Positions 43,524 to 54,815 are shown, counted from the stretch's first letter. The stretch: 64,000 bases of DNA from Strigamia acuminata (GCA_949358305.1 OX442322.1:2046001-2110000), one strand, 5' to 3'. A program made the numbers and translations. Notes: generated from the sequence alone by a model not told the origin.

Positions 43524-44439
43524 CGGAGTAAAAAATACTAACGGATAACTTGTAGACGCTCAGGGGGTTTGCAAACGAAGCAATGATTCCACTGGTTCGG
43601 ATCGGGATATTTATATCCTACAACCTTCTCTGATTGGTCCGAAGTCGAACGTTAATCATACGGATTAGTAACCACATCTGTGATTGGTTAATTCCACCAT
43701 TTTGGTGGATATGCATTCTGGTCAAATTCTCAGAATTATGACGTATTCACAAAATCAAAATGGATATTTTTCAAATTTCCAAAATTATCGCATGTTTTCT
43801 TAAAACCTGTGATTTTTTATTGGTGATTTTAATCACTGGGGAACAAGTTTTCATCTGAATTTATACTTATAAATCCAAAATAAAGTTTTGACCAAAACTT
43901 CTAACAATTATTTCATGGAAATTATCCATAAACCCATGTTAAAAACGAATTTCGCAAAGGTTTAAATTGTTTAACAACAATCTACAAAAAGCACGCTTGA
44001 ATCGTTTGATTCGGGCAGCTTTCCCGTAAAACACCGTTGCTAAGTAATCTTAATAGCAAAAGTCTTTGCTACATTCGAACTGTATTCCGTTCTTTATTTG
44101 AATTTATCAAATAATAAATTTCAGTTTTAACTAAGTTTTAACTAAGTTTTAAACTATATCTTATAAATATTTTATTTATAAACGATTTTGATGGGAATTT
44201 CGATCGTAATTCCATCGATTTTTTTGTAAATAATCATATTTCACGATTGTTGCTGTATTATACAAGGTTTCTTGTATTTCCTCCCCCTCCGTTTCTTCAG
44301 AATATTCTTTAGAATCTTCTGAAAAACTGGATTCGAACATTATTTAAATATTCTGACATTATTAGGCATAAATAATTATATGCCTTCTAGTTTATTCAAA
44401 CTTTCAAACAAGAATTAGATAGATTAGGTATTTATACCT
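43524..44439 (-). other. G1 leader, gag-proximal piece
   Basis: After the CGGA duplication the sequence matches the G2 leader 38440-39320 at high identity, non-coding throughout. It stops at ACCT (44436-44439), the left target duplication of G3. Confidence 0.8.
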
Positions 44440-46185
44440 TGTGATGATTACAAATCGATAGTTATCAATGTTCACCATAGATGGCGCTGTTTAACCAACG
44501 CGCGTATTTCAAACTCGGTTAAAACTAAAAAGTGTGATAAATAATTATTTAAGACACGATGAATAAAATATAACTATTTTATTCAATGAATTAAGTATTA
44601 ATTACTTGATGATGTTGATTCCATCGAATCAATATCCACATTACTTACCTGTCAAAGGGAACCAATTGGACCCTTCCGGACCCCAACTGGGCCCATCTGG
44701 ACATAGTCATATATTAGGTCCGGACTAGTGACCCAAGAATCCGCCGATTCGTACGCTGATTGGCTGTCGCCAATCTAGTAGTTCTACAGAACTATATAAG
44801 CTCCAGTTTCTCACTCTCCCAGGCTCTTGGCTTGATAACTGAACTTGTATATTGTCTGTAGTTGAATTGTTATCGTTTGATTTCATTATTCTCTATCGAC
44901 ACATCAGGCCACCTCAGCTCTCCACAGTTAGTATTCATTACTATTTTGTTATTGCTGTTGTAGGGCTATTTCGGGAAGGCTAACTCCGGTAATAGACATG
45001 CATTCGCATGAAATGGCCCCGTAACGTTAGCCAGCTGTTCTACGGGACAGTAGGACTTCGTACGGTGGCTTAATATAACGGTCGTATACAGTACGACCTT
45101 GCTAAATGAAAGTAGGTCCCTCAGCTAACTGGCCACAGTCCGCTGCAGGATGGTTGTTGTAAACAGCCCACGCAGGTTCCCGTCTTTCTACGATTGGTCC
45201 TTCCGCTCGTTAAAAGTCGGTAAAGGCCTAATACACAGGTAACACGCCGGGTTGGTAGCCCGTGAGTAATATCTAAAGATGTTGCGATAAATAACTACCT
45301 GGATAATGGTAATCCAACGGCAGTGGCCGATTAATATTTTACCCGGTGCTCGATCTGCTGATCCCGTCATCGTAAGGCATGCTGGCGGATGGAGGAGTCA
45401 AATCCTCCCGCGATGGTTCTCTCGACCGTCGTGACGGTCCCCGCCCCATCGTACCCTCCGGGTTAGTAACCCGTGAACAGGAATTGAACAACACTGTGTT
45501 AAACAAATTACTCGGGCATTGGTAATCCTGTATTGGCAATATCTTTTCATACCGGTAAGTCCATAGAAATGTTTACCTGGTGGTTGGTACCACCGATAGC
45601 GAGTTAAAGCACACAATTAAATACTCGGCGCCTGATCACGAGATCTTGTCGTCGTAAGGCATGCTGGCGGATGGAGTCTCAACAACTCCCGCGACGTTCT
45701 CTCAATTGTCGTGACGGTCCCCGCCCAATTAATATTTATATAACAATTCATTTGTTGTATTATTTTAATTACTTCACTTTATTCATTTGAAACAATGGAA
45801 TATTCTGCCAAATATTCCTGTTTATGCGTAGGACTCTTCGCATATTTAGATAATCGATGCTGCGGACCAAATACGTCTCCGTAGCGATATTTGTGACGAT
45901 GCCGCAAGTCAGCCGTATCCCTCTGGCTTCGCCCGGATCCTCAACCAGTTGATGCCGCCGTTTACACGCGTCAAGAACCCATCTTTGTTATTATTAATAT
46001 TTAGTAATAAATATGTTATGTCACACCAAAACTGTAAGTTATTTCTACTTGATCACATATTCATGTTTGTAAGGGCTTCCGTAGCTTATCTCGGTTAGGT
46101 TGTTGCTAAACTTAGCAACGTCTTGTATAAACCGAATTATCTATTTTAAATGGCTATTAAATCAGCCAAAAGTAGAATCGTCACA
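44440..46185 (+). repeat. 5' LTR of G3
   Basis: TGTGATGATT to AATCGTCACA, 1746 bp. Relative to G1/G2 it has an internal tandem duplication (about 45245-45460 and 45465-45735). Each copy has a CGGGTT-GTA-CCCG hairpin, a GTAATCC block and the CATGCTGGCGGATGGAG...GACGGTCCCCGCCC block. The last 100 bp match the G1/G2 LTR termini. Confidence 0.93.
44758..44800 (+). promoter_or_regulatory. Core promoter in the G3 LTR
   Basis: GATTGG (44758-44763) and CCAATC (44770-44775) form an inverted CCAAT pair 18 bases before a TATATAAG box (44793-44800). The same arrangement is kept in the G1 and G2 LTRs. Transcription would start near 44825, leaving about 1.36 kb of R/U5 in the RNA. Confidence 0.7.
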
Positions 46186-46187
46186 AG

Positions 46188-46205
46188 TGGAGGTTCTACC
46201 GAGAT
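46188..46205 (+). other. Primer-binding site of G3 (tRNA-Gln type)
   Basis: TGGAGGTTCTACCGAGAT starts two bases after the LTR and fits the complement of the tRNA-Gln 3' end. Confidence 0.75.
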
Positions 46206-47324
46206 AGGCTGCCTAAATTTAAAATAAATTTTGAAGTTTTTCGTGTGTTTATGAGAATTCGGAAATGTGCTTACAGTGATAAAATTTCAAATGAAATTTT
46301 TTGGATGTGTAAAATAAGTTTCGAACGAAATTTATATTTGCGTTTAATATATTTTATTCTGTTTTAGAACTTCTCGCAAGAAAATAAGTGTAATTCACTT
46401 TATCCCGATTCTCCGCCGTGGAAATTATACGTTTTAACAAAATAATAATTTCTACCGCGTGGTCAGGCCTAAAGGCCCAACCCGAGAACAGGAGTCTTGC
46501 CCGAACTTGTTGAAGTTGGTTCCGCCCGGGTAACGTCATTTTGTCATAGACAATCTGACAAAACCACGCGGTCGGGCCTAATTTTGAAAAGTTGACTTTT
46601 GATGGAATTCTTAAAGAATTCTATCAATTTAACAGTTGTTTTAATTTTAGAATATTCTTTTATATGTATTTTGCTTGAGGCTTCAAGTTAAACCTAAATT
46701 TATTTGTCTAAATAAATTAGAAAGAAAATTGACGATTTTCGAAGGAATTAAAATTTATATTTTATTTCAAAATGGTTTACCTTATTTTACAGACTTGATC
46801 TACATTAAAATGTTGGTTAAAAAATCGTGATCTCAAGTCATTGAAATCGAACTTGACGAATGGAATACCATTCGAATTTTAGCGAAGAAGAATTCTTGCT
46901 GTTGGGTTGCCTAGCAACCCGCGTTGTGCAGAAAAGCCGTCGATTCAAACGAATCGGCGCGACTTTTGAAATTACGAGTTTTAAAACTTTAAAAATTCCA
47001 TAAAGGTGATCATTCATTTATTAATAAATGCGGTGATATTTTAAAATACTTTGAAAGGTATCCATTTTGTTTGGTGACTACATCATAACACTGGAATCTG
47101 ACAAGATTACGGGTCCACGAACTTGATGATTTCCTCCAATCTCGGACGAGATTGGACTCTCGTGAGACTAGCGTTGATACTTGACCAATCAGAAGGGTGT
47201 ATCGAAGTACCCATATTTCCTTTCGAACTAGTGTGACCACTGCTTCGTTTGCGACCCTCCTGAACGTTTGCAATTTCATCGTTATCTCTCAGACTTAGGA
47301 AATTTCTCAGTTTTAAGTTTAGTT
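46206..47324 (+). promoter_or_regulatory. Leader of G3
   Basis: Non-coding. It contains one or two diverged copies of the hairpin module (about 46440-46580, with ACCGCGTGGTCAGGCCT and ACCACGCGGTCGGGCCT) and a perfect X-box-like palindrome GGTTGCCTAGCAACC at 46905-46919. Confidence 0.6.
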
Positions 47325-49571
47325 ATGACTAATAATCAGCATCACATGAACACCCGTGGTAAGGAAAGAACTTGTTTGACCGGTGGAATGAATCTATCCG
47401 GGTTTATACCTGTTCCTAATGGAACTGAAGAAGTGGAAAACCACGCGGTCCATAATGGCGTTTCAAATGAAACAGCCGGACCATCTGGAGAGAATAGGGC
47501 TCCACGTGAACCTACTCCGCCTGGAGAAGAGGAATACATTCCTGAAGGTTCTCATTTAGGCCGAGGCGGTCTATTATTTTGTCAGGATCACGGTTTGAAC
47601 CCAAACCAATTTAGATCTTTGACCGAAGTATTAGATTTTGTGCACGCGCGTCGTGCTACGTCGGAGCAACCTAATTCCCCAGCCAGCCAAAGATTAAATA
47701 ATTTTAGTCCCACTCCTTCGACGCCTATTTCTAGATATAGAAATAAAAATGCACAACCTCCTCGTCAAGATCAGTCGAATTTGACACCAGGAGATTTTAA
47801 TCGTGCTTTCCAACAACGATTACGAGCGAATAACTTCGCTCGCAACCAACAAAGAGGATTTACAAATCCAGAGAACTTTGAGAATACGTTCAACAGAGCG
47901 AATTTGGGTCCGCCTAATATGGCCAACCCTAATCCAAGTTTTCCAAACGGATCAAATAGTTGTCCGAATCTCGCTGGAAATTTGAACCCAAATTCAGGTG
48001 CGACAAGAGGTCCAAACCGCCGTTTTGACCCAAATTCCAGATTTGCAAACAATTCTAGTCCAGCACCTAACATGCAAAGGGGTCATCCAGTTCCTCCGAA
48101 CTCGAATAACCTAAATAATCCGAACGATTTAAATAATCCTTCTACTGGAACTCCAGGAAATTCAAATAACTATTTGAATCGGGGTACGCCAGGTAATTCG
48201 AACTATCGTCCGAATTTTGGTAATCAAGAAAGTTCGCACAACCGTCCGAATTTTAACAATCGAGATAATTCTAATAATCATTCGAATTATGGGAACCAAG
48301 GTAATTCGAATAACCATTCGAATTTTGGTAACCACAGTAGACCGAATCAAGGAGGGTCGAATAATTTCAACCCCAACAATGGTGGCTCAAGTCAAAATAA
48401 CTCGAGTCAACTAAACAATGGCGGATCGTCAAAAGACAATTCGCGCCCCCCCAGTAGCTTTGGAATGACGGCTGATGACCTCGCGTCAATTGCCACAACC
48501 ATGCACAAATTGATGCAGGCAGGAAAAAGTTCCGCCACTGTCCCTCAAACTAACTGTTTGAAACCACCAGATATCCCTGTATTCTCCGGAAAAGCAGAAG
48601 AAAGCGAACGCTTTCTCAATATTGTAAAAAATGTCGCTTTCCTGCGAAACATGTCACTCGATGACATGCTTGTTAAAGGCGTAGCCGGTTATTTAACCGA
48701 GCAAGCGCATGGTTGGTTTCATGAAAGGAGAGAAGATTTCATATCTTGGGAAGTATTTGAACAGGCGTTCAAAGAGCGGTTTGTAGCCACTCGACAAGAG
48801 CGGACAAACCAACTAACTAAGTTGAAACAACTAGAAACAGAAAGTCTTTACGACTTTATGCACAAATATTATCAGTTATGGATATTACAAGACAGTCTTG
48901 ATGCAAAAGGAGCTGGTTGTCTTTTTATCGGGAGTGTAACTCCTGCTAACGATTTGCTTTTGCATACGCAAGGCATAGCGGATCTGCCTCTGACAGAGAT
49001 TTATGCCGTTATAACTAAAAATAAAGGCTTGTACAGTCGTACAGCTAATGGAGCAAGGGAAAATATTTCCAATCCAGTTGTTTTCCCACCTCGGAAAACT
49101 GACACACGTCCTCAGTCGAAGACAAATGCTAAATCTTTAACTTTGGATTCACAAGAACAACTTAATATTTGTGATGAAGAGTTACCTGAGGAGTGTGAGG
49201 CCGTTTATCTAATAAATGGAGTAGTAGATCAGACCAGACGTGGTCAATTAGTTTGTTACCACTGTAAGAAACCAGGACACATGCGTCGAGAATGTCCAGA
49301 TTTAAAACCACGTGCAAATTTCAACTCTGAAGAGTTGCAAAAACGAAGTACGCCGGATTCCCCGACTGTGGATCCTACTTCTAAACGACCTAATAATAGG
49401 TGGATAACTCAAGAAGTGTTGGATGCAACACTAGATGCTAAACTTGATGCGAAACTTAATACTTTTGAAAATAAGTTACAGACTTTGCTGACTAACTCGT
49501 TGGCAGAAATGGTCAAGACTTTGATCAAGCCAGAATCTGCTGATTCAAGTGCGACTAGTTCAAAAAACTAG
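47325..49571 (+). CDS. gag: Gag of G3
   Basis: 748 residues from the ATG at 47325 (MTNNQHHMNTRGK), chosen because the mini-gags start at the same point. An N-terminal domain (about 1-120) is shared with G1/G2. An Asn/Gly/Pro/Ser-rich low-complexity linker (about 150-380) with repeated NSNN/NFGNQ-type units looks prion-like. A capsid-like domain spans about 400-570 (ARGWF-type motif AHGWFHERRE, FKERF, LYDFMHKY). The zinc knuckle CYHCKKPGHMRREC is near 643 and the C-terminal LDAKLDAKLNTFENKL helix is also kept in the mini-gags. It ends in the slippery heptamer followed at once by TAG, so most ribosomes would make Gag and a minority Gag-Pol. No breaks. Confidence 0.93.
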   Translation: MTNNQHHMNTRGKERTCLTGGMNLSGFIPVPNGTEEVENHAVHNGVSNETAGPSGENRAPREPTPPGEEEYIPEGSHLGRGGLLFCQDHGLNPNQFRSLTEVLDFVHARRATSEQPNSPASQRLNNFSPTPSTPISRYRNKNAQPPRQDQSNLTPGDFNRAFQQRLRANNFARNQQRGFTNPENFENTFNRANLGPPNMANPNPSFPNGSNSCPNLAGNLNPNSGATRGPNRRFDPNSRFANNSSPAPNMQRGHPVPPNSNNLNNPNDLNNPSTGTPGNSNNYLNRGTPGNSNYRPNFGNQESSHNRPNFNNRDNSNNHSNYGNQGNSNNHSNFGNHSRPNQGGSNNFNPNNGGSSQNNSSQLNNGGSSKDNSRPPSSFGMTADDLASIATTMHKLMQAGKSSATVPQTNCLKPPDIPVFSGKAEESERFLNIVKNVAFLRNMSLDDMLVKGVAGYLTEQAHGWFHERREDFISWEVFEQAFKERFVATRQERTNQLTKLKQLETESLYDFMHKYYQLWILQDSLDAKGAGCLFIGSVTPANDLLLHTQGIADLPLTEIYAVITKNKGLYSRTANGARENISNPVVFPPRKTDTRPQSKTNAKSLTLDSQEQLNICDEELPEECEAVYLINGVVDQTRRGQLVCYHCKKPGHMRRECPDLKPRANFNSEELQKRSTPDSPTVDPTSKRPNNRWITQEVLDATLDAKLDAKLNTFENKLQTLLTNSLAEMVKTLIKPESADSSATSSKN
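49562..49571 (+). promoter_or_regulatory. -1 frameshift site of G3 directly before the gag stop
   Basis: A AAA AAC (49562-49568) in gag phase is followed immediately by TAG (49569-49571). The -1 frame is open from the heptamer through 49637 into pol. A GC-rich segment follows within 10 bases; I did not establish a pseudoknot. Confidence 0.82.
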
Positions 49572-49636
49572 ATCCGGGGGAAGAAGGTTTATTCCATCCC
49601 CCAGAAGTAGCTAATGCTGCATCGGAATCTTTATTT

Positions 49637-52600
49637 ATGGATGTAGACACAACTTGTCTTGAAGTAACCACTAGTCATAGTGGCGGAGTAGAGGAAAATC
49701 TGCAAGAAATGACAGAACAATTAAAAAATCTGACATTGTTTCCCCACAAGTGTTACACGAAGAAATTCTGTAGACTTCGCCGACTCAACAGAGTCATAGG
49801 CGGTAATAATTTGCACAATATTACTTTAGGTAATAATAAAGATGATCCTCGAATGAAGATCACGATTGGTGGGCTCACCTACAATGCGCTCATGGATACA
49901 GGAGCATCTCAATGTTACATTGGGGAACAACTCTTGTCTGAAACTCAGGCTTTGCCAGAATTTTTGCAAGAGGCCCCCAGAAATATGTTGGTTAACGCTG
50001 TAGGCGTAGCACACAAGCCTGTCGGACAAATAACTTTGTGCGTACAATGGGCTGATGAATTTACACCAATGAATTTCATCGTTTTAGCAAAACGAGTTTG
50101 TGGCTTGATACTTGGTCACAATTTCATGCGCAGACAGAAAATTAGTCCGCATCCACATTTACAAGAGTTCTCTTGTGCAGATAAACCTAATTGGTCCGCT
50201 CCTTATGAATCGGAAGAGGCCAATTTGGCCCTCGCCCCGTTGAATCGAATTACTTTCGATTATTTGGGACTGTCGTCCACTCTCAACTCAATTGAGTTAA
50301 CAGACACTCCTGTGTTGACTTGGGATGAAAAATTAGTTGAGGAGAGCGACTGCACTCCAGGACAACGACTAGCACTTCGCGAAGTGGTTAACTCGATACC
50401 GAATGTATTTCGTGATCAAGTTGGGTGCACTAACGTGACCCAACATCGCATTAAGTTCAAAGAAGGGCATTCATTGCCCAAAATGCAGTATAGAATGTAT
50501 AACCCGGCCAAGAGAGCCATTATGACCAAACTAGCTGCAGAATTGGAACAAGATGGACTCATTGAAAAGGCCAAAGGGCCCTTCATAAGTCATCCCGTCA
50601 TTGTTGCAAAGCCTGACGGCTCGTATAGGATGTGCATTGACTACCGGTGGCTAAATGCCATCACTGAAGTCGAAGTAATACAAATGCCAAGTATTGACCT
50701 TTTGTTGCATAATACTGGTCCGGCAAAGTATTTTACGTCTATTGACCTTGTTAAAGGTTACTACCAAGTCGAAATGTGTGAGGAAGATCGTCCAAAAACG
50801 GCGTTTTATACGCCAAACGGCCCTTATCAATTTGTGCGAATGCCATTCGGCCTTTGCAATGCGCCTTGTACTTTCCAACGTCTGATGGAAGGCATTTTAG
50901 GTTCAGCTTTACAAGACTACGCGTTAGTTTATTTGGATGACGTAATTGTGTATTCAGATAATTGGGATGATCATCTCAAACATGTTCGAGATGTTTTGGA
51001 AAGGCTTAACCAAGCCAACATGACAATAAATAAAGCGAAATCTCGTTTTGGGCGTACAGAATTAAAATTCTTGGGCCACTGGATTAAACCCGAAGGTCTC
51101 TTCGGTGATCCCGATAAAATATCGGCGATCATGAAATTCCCCACCCCCACATGTGCTAAAGACATTCAGCGCTTTCACGGCATGACTAACTTCTTCAGGA
51201 AGTTTGTTCCAAATCACGGAACTATTGCCGCACCATACACACGTATGATGAATGAGAAAACTCCATTTGAATGGGGAGATGAGCAGACAGAAGCTTTTAA
51301 TAAAATTAAAGAGCTACTTTGTGGTGACAATTGTCTACACAAACCAGATATGACTTTGCCATTTGTTGTCATGACTGACGCTTCACATGAAGGCTTAGGA
51401 GCTGTCCTTTGCCAAGATGTCGATATATTCGATGAAAAGAAGCAGAAAAACATTTCTGTACCCAGACCTGTAGCTTATGCAAGCAGAGTTTTACGTGGAG
51501 CAGAGAAACGGTATACAACGCCAGAACTCGAATGTCTCGCAGTTGTGTGGGCTATTGATCGATTTAAACCATATCTCGAATATGGTACATTCACTTTAGA
51601 GTCAGATGCAGAAGCACTGAAATGGTTGATGCGAACGCCTGAACCATCTGGGAAATTTGGCCGTTGGGCCTTAAGAATCCAATGTGGAAATTTTAAAATT
51701 GTTTTTCGAAAAGGTGCTGCTAACCAAGTTGCAGACGCACTTTCTAGAGCCCCACTAACAGAGGAAGACATTCCTCTTCGTGATCATGTGGAACCCGTTG
51801 AAATTAAACAATACTGGCCTGAATGGGACGGAAATCCTTCTGTTTCATTAAATCGTGCCCCAGAAAAACGAGAATATTTGGCTAGTGTGCGTTCCTATTT
51901 TTCAGAAAATTCTAAAGAATGTTCTGAAGAAAAGGAGGGGGAGGAAGTACAAGAAACCTTGTACAGTGCATTGACTGAAGTACTTAAAGAAGTCCCTCCT
52001 ACAAGGAGAGAAATAATAGATGCTCAGTTACTAGATACTGAATGCAAACGCATTCGGGAATATTTATTAAATGACAAGGTTGTTGGGATACCACAATCTG
52101 AAATAAAAGAATGGAAAAACAAAGTCAAAAACTATTGTTTAGACAAAAAAAAAGTTGATGGTGATCAAATGATCATCTATTTTAACCCTTCATTCGAAGA
52201 GGAATTAAACGATTCGGGAAACGGCTTTAAAGCCGTTGTACCCAGTTCACTCGTAAAACGAGTACTCTTCGCTTGTCATGGCCACCCCCTAAGCGGTCAC
52301 GCTGGGATGAGTAAGACGCTTGAGAAAACGCGTTTAATATATTTCTGGCCTGGTATGAGTAGAAGTGTCAGGAACTACGTCAAAAGCTGCACGCACTGTG
52401 CTCAGTACAAACCTATTCAACAGAAAAGGCACGCAGCTCCTTACACACCCCACAACATGACCAATCCTTGGGAATGTATTAACATGGACTTGATGGGCCC
52501 GAAACCCGCGGGAAGGTCCCAAAACCAGTATATTTTTGTCATTATTGACAATTGTACCAAGTTCGTTGAAATTAAGGCTTTGACAAAAGCCACGAGCGCT

Positions 52601-53767
52601 AACTGCGTTCAAGAATTAAGATCTGTTACAAACAGATGGGGACACCCCAAAAAGATTGTGAGCGATAACGGAAAACAATTTGTTTCCGATATTTACAATG
52701 AGTATTGCGAAATGTACAACATTCGCCCGTCCCATACAAGCACGTATCATGCCCAGGCGAACCCGACAGAGCGAGCCAATAGAGATATAAAAACCATGCT
52801 GGCTTTGTACACAGATGTGCACACACAATGGTCACGATATTTAGACGAATTCGCGTTCGCGATGAGAAATAATGTCTCAGCGGCAACGGGCTCAACCCCG
52901 ATGTTACTGAACACGGGACGAATCGTAACACTACCTTTCGACCCAAGGATTATTAAACATGCCAATCCATTTGACAAAGAAAATCCAGAAAAATATGTCA
53001 GAGTACTATTGGATGTATTGCGTAGATCGCATCAAGAGATGCATCGCAGAATTCAATTGAATTTTGAACGACATAGGAAAATACACGAACAAAAGTTCGT
53101 AATTACGGAGTTCGAAGTTGGAGATTTAGTTTGGAAACAGACTCACATTCTCTCGTGCGCAGATAAAAATATCTCCGCTGGATTTGCCGAGAAGAGAGAT
53201 GGACCGTGGGAAATTACTAAAGTACTTCCAGGCGGAGCGTATAAATTACGCAAATTAGCTGATGGTTCGATTGAAAAATCAGTAAATATTAAAGCGTTGT
53301 ATCCTTATACTCCGTCGTACCCGATTGAGACTTGGAAAGTAGGACAAAAGTCCGCCTCTTACTCGCCTCAAGAAAATCCTAAATGGATGGACGAGAGTAA
53401 TCAACTTCCGGATGCTGAAGAAATGGAATTAATTCCTGAAACTTCCTCAGAAATTCCAATGGAATTATCCGACTCAACTTCAGTGCAGATTGACAAATCT
53501 GCGCCCACAAAGTCTAAACATAGACATAGACAACGCTTAACTGCTATGGAAAAGAAAGCGGCGTTAAAAAGAGGCGAAGTTCCAAAGAAACCGCCTCGAA
53601 AACCCCGCAAACCTCAACCGATAGTTCCACGAACTAGCACTCGTTCACGACGAGAACGAAAACCAAATCCTAAATATGCAGATGAAAATTTCGTGCGAAA
53701 CATCACTGCAGTATTTAAAAAACCATACCAACAACGAGGAAAAGCCTCAAAGTTCTGTTGGAATTGA
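49637..53767 (+). CDS. pol: Pol of G3 (PR-RT-RNase H-IN)
   Basis: 1376 codons from the first ATG; the frame is open back to the slippery site, so the real N-terminus is probably a Gag fusion. Protease with ALMDTGASQCYIG (Asp near 86); reverse transcriptase with YLDDVIVYS (about 431); RNase H MTDASHEGLGA (about 579); integrase zinc domain from HGHPLSGH to CTHCAQYK (about 880-915). The catalytic triad is in MDLMGPK (about 950), SDNGKQF (about 1007) and NPTERANRD (about 1042). A GPW module is near 1188, and a very basic tail (KSKHRHRQR, KKPPRKPRKPQ) near 1300-1345 could bind nucleic acid or act in nuclear entry. Domain order and motif wording closely parallel E. No breaks; catalytic residues present. 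Confidence 0.96.
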   Translation: MDVDTTCLEVTTSHSGGVEENLQEMTEQLKNLTLFPHKCYTKKFCRLRRLNRVIGGNNLHNITLGNNKDDPRMKITIGGLTYNALMDTGASQCYIGEQLLSETQALPEFLQEAPRNMLVNAVGVAHKPVGQITLCVQWADEFTPMNFIVLAKRVCGLILGHNFMRRQKISPHPHLQEFSCADKPNWSAPYESEEANLALAPLNRITFDYLGLSSTLNSIELTDTPVLTWDEKLVEESDCTPGQRLALREVVNSIPNVFRDQVGCTNVTQHRIKFKEGHSLPKMQYRMYNPAKRAIMTKLAAELEQDGLIEKAKGPFISHPVIVAKPDGSYRMCIDYRWLNAITEVEVIQMPSIDLLLHNTGPAKYFTSIDLVKGYYQVEMCEEDRPKTAFYTPNGPYQFVRMPFGLCNAPCTFQRLMEGILGSALQDYALVYLDDVIVYSDNWDDHLKHVRDVLERLNQANMTINKAKSRFGRTELKFLGHWIKPEGLFGDPDKISAIMKFPTPTCAKDIQRFHGMTNFFRKFVPNHGTIAAPYTRMMNEKTPFEWGDEQTEAFNKIKELLCGDNCLHKPDMTLPFVVMTDASHEGLGAVLCQDVDIFDEKKQKNISVPRPVAYASRVLRGAEKRYTTPELECLAVVWAIDRFKPYLEYGTFTLESDAEALKWLMRTPEPSGKFGRWALRIQCGNFKIVFRKGAANQVADALSRAPLTEEDIPLRDHVEPVEIKQYWPEWDGNPSVSLNRAPEKREYLASVRSYFSENSKECSEEKEGEEVQETLYSALTEVLKEVPPTRREIIDAQLLDTECKRIREYLLNDKVVGIPQSEIKEWKNKVKNYCLDKKKVDGDQMIIYFNPSFEEELNDSGNGFKAVVPSSLVKRVLFACHGHPLSGHAGMSKTLEKTRLIYFWPGMSRSVRNYVKSCTHCAQYKPIQQKRHAAPYTPHNMTNPWECINMDLMGPKPAGRSQNQYIFVIIDNCTKFVEIKALTKATSANCVQELRSVTNRWGHPKKIVSDNGKQFVSDIYNEYCEMYNIRPSHTSTYHAQANPTERANRDIKTMLALYTDVHTQWSRYLDEFAFAMRNNVSAATGSTPMLLNTGRIVTLPFDPRIIKHANPFDKENPEKYVRVLLDVLRRSHQEMHRRIQLNFERHRKIHEQKFVITEFEVGDLVWKQTHILSCADKNISAGFAEKRDGPWEITKVLPGGAYKLRKLADGSIEKSVNIKALYPYTPSYPIETWKVGQKSASYSPQENPKWMDESNQLPDAEEMELIPETSSEIPMELSDSTSVQIDKSAPTKSKHRHRQRLTAMEKKAALKRGEVPKKPPRKPRKPQPIVPRTSTRSRRERKPNPKYADENFVRNITAVFKKPYQQRGKASKFCWN

Positions 53768-54815
53768 TAAGTTTTATTCAAAACTTGGAGACTGTAATTA
53801 TTTACATGTCTGACAGGTGTAGTGATTCATAATCTCAACACCGGGGGACAAGATATTACGATATTTATCGAAATTTATATTAAAATATGAATTTGTTGCG
53901 ATGAATTAAATATTCGATAGAATATTTTAATTTTTGGTTGTATTTACATTTATTTTAACTAAAATACAGAGAATTACTTTGAAAAGTGATGTTCTCGCCT
54001 CTTCACGAGGATACGAGATTTACGAGGTGTGATTAAACCTCGAACCCGATAATTAATAGGGAATAAAAGTCCCAGGGTTCATTGCACAAAAAACACTTCG
54101 TTAAACACGTGGATACCAGTGACTTCGTCCCTTCGTCTCCTCTTCACTTTTTCGACTTGAGAATTTCGACGCTAATTCATTTAGCCAACTGCAAACACGA
54201 AACTTCCAACAGTAAGTAGTTTCGTTATTTTTCTTTGACCAAAGAATTGAAAATTGTTCGCAACAATTGATAAATTATCGGCGTCCCGATAAAAGTTAAA
54301 AAATTCACGTGTATTATACACGTGAATCGGCATTAAATCACTCTGGAAGTTTATCTATTCAGTCGAATAGTTGAGTTAAATATTAATAATGAATTATTAA
54401 AATTTAAGTATGTAGGCACTAATTATTTAAATCAAGTCGCGGTCGAGGCTTGCATAAATTATTTGGCGATGAATTTTCGATGTAAGATATTTATTAGACT
54501 AAGTATTAATTAATTAATGCGAAAAGTTATCTTTGATACTCGGAAGATGGATTAAATAGTTTACAAAACTAAGGGGATTTTTTCTTTTGAAAAATCAACA
54601 AGTTGCGATTTTCAATGAAAATCGCTGTCAGGCGAGTCCATTCTCGTGTCATAAACACAAGGGGAATGTGACTCATTAGTGTCACGTGTTAAGGGTTATA
54701 AATAACTCGAGTTGTGTATTTTCGTTGCCAACAATACGTTTTAATTCTTTGGACTCAAGGAATGATTATTTAGAATGGAATTATTTTTAATAAAATAATT
54801 TATTTGCGTCTACAG
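53768..54815 (+). other. Spacer between pol and ORF3 of G3 with internal polypurine tract
   Basis: Non-coding, AT-rich. AACACCGGGGGAC at 53837-53849 copies the core of the terminal polypurine tract. The segment ends in a pyrimidine-rich run and CTACAG just before the ORF3 ATG (54816), a good splice acceptor. Confidence 0.65.
54797..54815 (+). promoter_or_regulatory. Candidate 3' splice site abutting the G3 ORF3 ATG
   Basis: TTTATTTGCGTCTACAG ends exactly at the ATG of ORF3. Element E has the same arrangement at 13109-13129. Confidence 0.6.

Noticed and set aside
45188-45616. Small minus-strand ORFs repeated at 57829-58257
   Set aside because: They lie in G3 LTRs, are repeated because the LTRs are identical, and resemble no protein.
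47356-47364. Splice donor GTGGTAAGG just inside gag of G3
   Set aside because: Plausible by consensus but not kept in G1 or G2, and joining it to the ORF3 acceptor would put gag and ORF3 out of frame.
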